Program-made: the position numbers and the translations under genes
Part shown: in pieces, positions 60,834 through 64,000 of the stretch
Layout of the letters: each line of letters starts with the position of its first letter
Numbering within the stretch: the first letter of the stretch is position 1
The notes under the pieces: model-generated
Database searches by the model: none
What the model saw: the letters and a program-made list of their open reading frames with translations, nothing else
What the model was told of the DNA's origin: nothing
DNA from: Nodularia sp. LEGE 06071
Lineage (GTDB): Bacteria > Cyanobacteriota > Cyanobacteriia > Cyanobacteriales > Nostocaceae
Direction: 5' to 3'
DNA: 64,000 nt
NCBI RefSeq assembly: GCF_015207755.1
Contig: NZ_JADEWH010000018.1
Span: 1 to 64,000 of the forward strand

Positions 60834-63344
60834 TTACATTCGCACTTCGGCAACAGTGATAATTCTTTCATCACGGTTCAGGTCAATAATGCTTTCACCC
60901 TTACCATCTCTACCTAATATCGGCACTGTGTCCACAGGTATCCGCACAACACGCTCTTTATTGGTTACTAGTGCGACCTCAGCAGAGGCGATCGCCTGAA
61001 TCATACCAGCTAAATGATCGGTTTTGCTGGCAAATTTCAGCGATTGTGTGCCTAAATTACCCCGGTCAGCCCGTTTTAAATGACTCACAGGTAGGCGTTT
61101 GGCATATCCTTCTTCTGTAACTAGCAACAAGTTATCTTCCCCAGCCGCAGTGACACAGCCCACCATTTTTTGATGTTTCAGCAGGCGCAATGCTTGTAAC
61201 CCCATGGCCGTCCGACCCATAATCGGCAGTTGTTGATCATCGGCGGCGAATTTTAACAAGCGTCCGCCCGAACTGGCTAAAATCAAATTTTCCTTGGGAG
61301 TGGTTAACTGGGTAAATAACAATTCATCATCTTCTTTGAGCTTTAAAATCGTAATTCCCCGACGAGTCAGATTCGTAAATTCTCCCAAAGTCAGGCGCTT
61401 AATTCGCCCCTCCTTGGTCAGGAGAACCATCTGCCTAGTTTCCAAATTCTCTGGAAGAATCAGGCGACCAACCAAGGCTTCTTGAGCGCCTTGAGCCGTA
61501 GTACTGAGCATGGTAATCAGTGGTGTTCCCCGTGGAGAACGTCCGGTGGTAGGGCGAATATCTCCCACATTCACAGGGTAAACTTTGCCACTGCTGGTAA
61601 TGACCAGCAAGTCTTGATCTGTGGCGGTCAAATCGGTTTGGATGATGAAGTCATGATCAGGTAGACCGTTTTCAACTTTCGATTTCTTTCCTGATGGCTG
61701 AAGGCGACGCACATATCCCCGTTGGCTAAATTCTAAGACTACTTCTTCTGCTGGTTCAGAAGAGGGTGAATTTTGGGGATTGATTTCGGCGGCTGTGCTG
61801 GGAAGTTTTTCGACTCCTTTGACTTTGGCAAACTCCTCATTACTCCTAGCTAAGAGCTTCGTTCGGCGAGGATTGTTATATTTGCGCTTGAGCGATCGCA
61901 AATCTTTTTTCAGTGTCTTCAGTAATTCGTGGCGATCGCTGAGTAATCTTTGCAATGAATCAATTTGCTCACTGAGTTGCTCAAATTCTTGCTGCAAATT
62001 GTGCCGTTCTAAACTGGTGAGGCGGCGTAATGGCATCGCTAGAATAGCATCTCCCTGTGACTCACTCAAATCCAGACGGCTACAGAGGCTCATTTTTGCC
62101 GTAGTCCCATCAGCAGCTGTTCGCAAAATTTCAATTAATTGATCCAGTTGCGATAATGCTTTGAGCAACCCGGACACGATATGCAACCGACTTTCTGCCT
62201 TACCCAACTCATAACTGTAACGACGGTTGAGGGTTTGCTCGCGGAATTTCAAAAATTCCTGTAACATTTGCCGCAAACTTAACTGGCGGGGTTGTCCATC
62301 TACCAAGGCTAAGAGAATCGCCCCAAAGTTGCTTTGCAAGGCGGTTTGGTGATACAAGTGTTGCAGAAGTTCTTGGGGGTTGGTATCGCGTTTGAGTTCA
62401 ATTACTACCCGCATTCCTTCGCGATCGCTTTCGTCCCGCAAATCAGAAATTCCATGCAAACGACCGTGATTGACTAAATCTGCTACTTTTTCAATCCAGG
62501 CAGCCTTATTCACTTGATAAGGCAATTCTGTGATAATAATTGCCGTCCGTCGCTTACTTCCTCTAGTAGGGGCAATTTCCTCTGTATTGGCGACTCCTCG
62601 CAACACAATACTACCCTTACCACTGGTGTATGCTTCCCGAATCCCTGTATCACCAACTATTTCTCCCCCGGTAGGAAAGTCGGGGCCAGGAATGATTTCC
62701 CATAACTTTTGTTCTGACAAATCCGGTTGGTCAATTAAAGCAATCAAGCCATCCACTAATTCTCCCAAGTTGTGCGGGGGAATATTGGTAGCCATACCGA
62801 CAGCAATACCAGAACAGCCATTCAGCAATAGAAAAGGCAATTGAGCCGGGAGTACGGTGGGTTCTTGTTGGGAATTATCAAAGTTACCGATAAATTCCAC
62901 AGTTTCATCGCCAATTTCTGCCAACATTCCTTCATGGCTGATGGCGGCGAGACGCGTTTCTGTGTAACGCATGGCGGCTGGTGGGTCATTATCGACGCTC
63001 CCAAAGTTACCATGTCCTGACAATAGGGGATAGCGGCAGGAAAATTCTTGTACTAATCTGACTAAGGCATCATAAACTGATTGGTCACCGTGAGGATGGT
63101 ATTTACCCAGGACATCTCCGACTACACGGGCGCACTTACGATAGGGTCTATCTGGCGTTAAACCTAGTTCATGCATAGCATATAAAATCCGCCGATGCAC
63201 TGGTTTTAAGCCATCACGCACGTCTGGTAACGCCCGCCCAACAATCACACTCATGGCATATTCTAAGTAAGACCGTTGCATCTCCGTGTGCAGGGCTGTT
63301 GTGATTACCTGTCCCGTGGGGAGAAGGTTTAACTGTTTTGCCAT
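60834..63344 (-). CDS. Type IIA topoisomerase subunit A (GyrA/ParC type)
   Basis: An 836-residue protein. The N-terminal DNA-cleavage domain begins [20 protein letters not shown] (to 20) and has [27 protein letters not shown] and the catalytic Tyr127 in AAMRYTET. A coiled-coil gate and a C-terminal beta-pinwheel (about residues 500-830) follow. I did not find the canonical QRRGGKG GyrA box in the pinwheel; a related SQRGYVRR is near 540. Cyanobacteria have two such subunits, so this may be the second (ParC-like) one. I leave the symbol blank. Confidence 0.9.
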   Translation of the reverse strand: MAKQLNLLPTGQVITTALHTEMQRSYLEYAMSVIVGRALPDVRDGLKPVHRRILYAMHELGLTPDRPYRKCARVVGDVLGKYHPHGDQSVYDALVRLVQEFSCRYPLLSGHGNFGSVDNDPPAAMRYTETRLAAISHEGMLAEIGDETVEFIGNFDNSQQEPTVLPAQLPFLLLNGCSGIAVGMATNIPPHNLGELVDGLIALIDQPDLSEQKLWEIIPGPDFPTGGEIVGDTGIREAYTSGKGSIVLRGVANTEEIAPTRGSKRRTAIIITELPYQVNKAAWIEKVADLVNHGRLHGISDLRDESDREGMRVVIELKRDTNPQELLQHLYHQTALQSNFGAILLALVDGQPRQLSLRQMLQEFLKFREQTLNRRYSYELGKAESRLHIVSGLLKALSQLDQLIEILRTAADGTTAKMSLCSRLDLSESQGDAILAMPLRRLTSLERHNLQQEFEQLSEQIDSLQRLLSDRHELLKTLKKDLRSLKRKYNNPRRTKLLARSNEEFAKVKGVEKLPSTAAEINPQNSPSSEPAEEVVLEFSQRGYVRRLQPSGKKSKVENGLPDHDFIIQTDLTATDQDLLVITSSGKVYPVNVGDIRPTTGRSPRGTPLITMLSTTAQGAQEALVGRLILPENLETRQMVLLTKEGRIKRLTLGEFTNLTRRGITILKLKEDDELLFTQLTTPKENLILASSGGRLLKFAADDQQLPIMGRTAMGLQALRLLKHQKMVGCVTAAGEDNLLLVTEEGYAKRLPVSHLKRADRGNLGTQSLKFASKTDHLAGMIQAIASAEVALVTNKERVVRIPVDTVPILGRDGKGESIIDLNRDERIITVAEVRM

Positions 63345-63571
63345 GAGTTTTTTCCCTGAAATTTAATTACACAAAGGTCACTTGAATTGAACACCGCAGC
63401 AAACACAGCATAACGGATGAAATGGCTTTCCTAACACAATCTTGATAGTCAAAGGATAAATAGCAGTAGTATTATCCTTGATGACGGGGTGGTAATTTGA
63501 TCATTAAAAAGGAGCTAGACAACTGTTTTTGTCAGGTTGTCATCTCCATCTAGTCTATAAATAAAATTCTC

Positions 63572-63976
63572 ATGAAAACTGTTCTAATTGTTGAAGACGA
63601 TCTGATTAATGCTCGCGTTTTTTCCAAAATTTTGACCAAGCGGGGTGGCTTGGATGTAAAACATACAGAAAATGTGGAAGAAGTTATGGAAATCGCCCAC
63701 TCAGGAGCAGCCGACCTGATTTTAATGGATGTTTCTTTGTCTAGAAGTGTTTACCAAGGTCAGTCTGTTGATGGGATCAAAATTACACAAATGTTGAAAT
63801 CCAACCCAAAAACGGCACATTTACCTGTTATTCTGGTAACCGCACACGCTATGCAAGGCGATCGCGAGAACTTTCTCAAGCAAAGCGGCGCTGATGGCTA
63901 CATCTCTAAGCCCGTTGTTGATCATCAACAGTTTGTTGAACAAATCATTGCACTTCTCCCCCAAGATATCCACTAA
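63572..63976 (+). CDS. Single-domain response regulator
   Basis: A 134-residue receiver domain without an output domain. VLIVEDDLINARVFSK holds the acidic pocket (Glu8, Asp9, Asp10), LILMDVSL holds the phospho-acceptor Asp53, VTAHAM holds the Thr, and YISKPV the Lys. It resembles CheY or PatA/DivK-type stand-alone regulators used in cyanobacterial phosphorelays. No kinase lies beside it; the histidine kinase of this window is 42 kb away. Confidence 0.93.
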   Translation: MKTVLIVEDDLINARVFSKILTKRGGLDVKHTENVEEVMEIAHSGAADLILMDVSLSRSVYQGQSVDGIKITQMLKSNPKTAHLPVILVTAHAMQGDRENFLKQSGADGYISKPVVDHQQFVEQIIALLPQDIH

Positions 63977-64000
63977 AAACTGACGATTTATGTCAGGAAT

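Overview
The window looks like a chromosomal segment from a filamentous, probably heterocyst-forming cyanobacterium (order Nostocales: Nostoc, Anabaena, Nodularia or relatives). The evidence is a form I RuBisCO operon with rbcX between rbcL and rbcS, a light-dependent protochlorophyllide reductase, a high-light-inducible protein, many copies of the HIP1 octamer GCGATCGC, and period-7 tandem repeats in intergenic DNA and inside the RNase P RNA gene, a trait reported for heterocystous cyanobacteria. No tRNA, rRNA, CRISPR array, prophage or intact transposase was found.

Layout. 1-4900: Uma2-family and SGNH-hydrolase genes, then rbcL-rbcX-rbcS on the minus strand with a long leader. 4900-16100: a beta-propeller protein, panB, a Uma2 gene, a transposase-less IS200/IS605-like relic, a cupin, an oxalyl-CoA-synthetase-like ligase, a ketopantoate reductase, serA, prmA and queA. 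16100-24300: a TPR protein, a FemAB/GNAT-like protein, a RibD-type reductase, a sensor histidine kinase, a Gfo/Idh/MocA oxidoreductase, rnc, and rnpB (RNase P RNA). 24300-33000: a membrane-anchored hypothetical, corA, a solo groEL under a CIRCE operator, a WecA/MraY-type transferase, fabG, thioredoxin, an SDR and a small conserved protein. 33000-42800: yraN, a lumenal pentapeptide protein, por, a Uma2 gene, a DUF389 membrane protein, an orphan PD-(D/E)XK protein, dnaG and a two-domain cell-wall hydrolase. 42900-53500: an MscS channel, membrane and lipoprotein genes, a GHL10-type glycosidase, glcD, a WG-repeat protein, a tandem pair of Uma2 genes and miaA. 53980-64000: gyrB, a fasciclin lipoprotein, sigA after a 1.6-kb gene-free stretch, hli, a GyrA/ParC-type subunit and a response regulator.

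Most genes are housekeeping and stand singly, as is usual in these genomes. Functional links are carbon fixation and photorespiration (rbcLXS, glcD), pantothenate (panB, possibly the ketopantoate reductase), RNA processing (rnc beside rnpB), and DNA topology (gyrB and a GyrA-type subunit). The accessory signal is in the intergenic DNA: at least three families of MITE-like or palindromic repeats, a MITE with an apparent 11-bp target duplication, the IS605 relic, many heptamer arrays, and five Uma2-family genes, two of them a recent tandem duplication. I found no clear new multi-gene system. The best leads for something undescribed are the tnpB-less IS605 locus, a three-way-junction-like leader before an SDR gene, the orphan PD-(D/E)XK protein and the Uma2 expansion. 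Coordinates come from reading the sequence by eye; names rest on remembered family motifs, not on searches.
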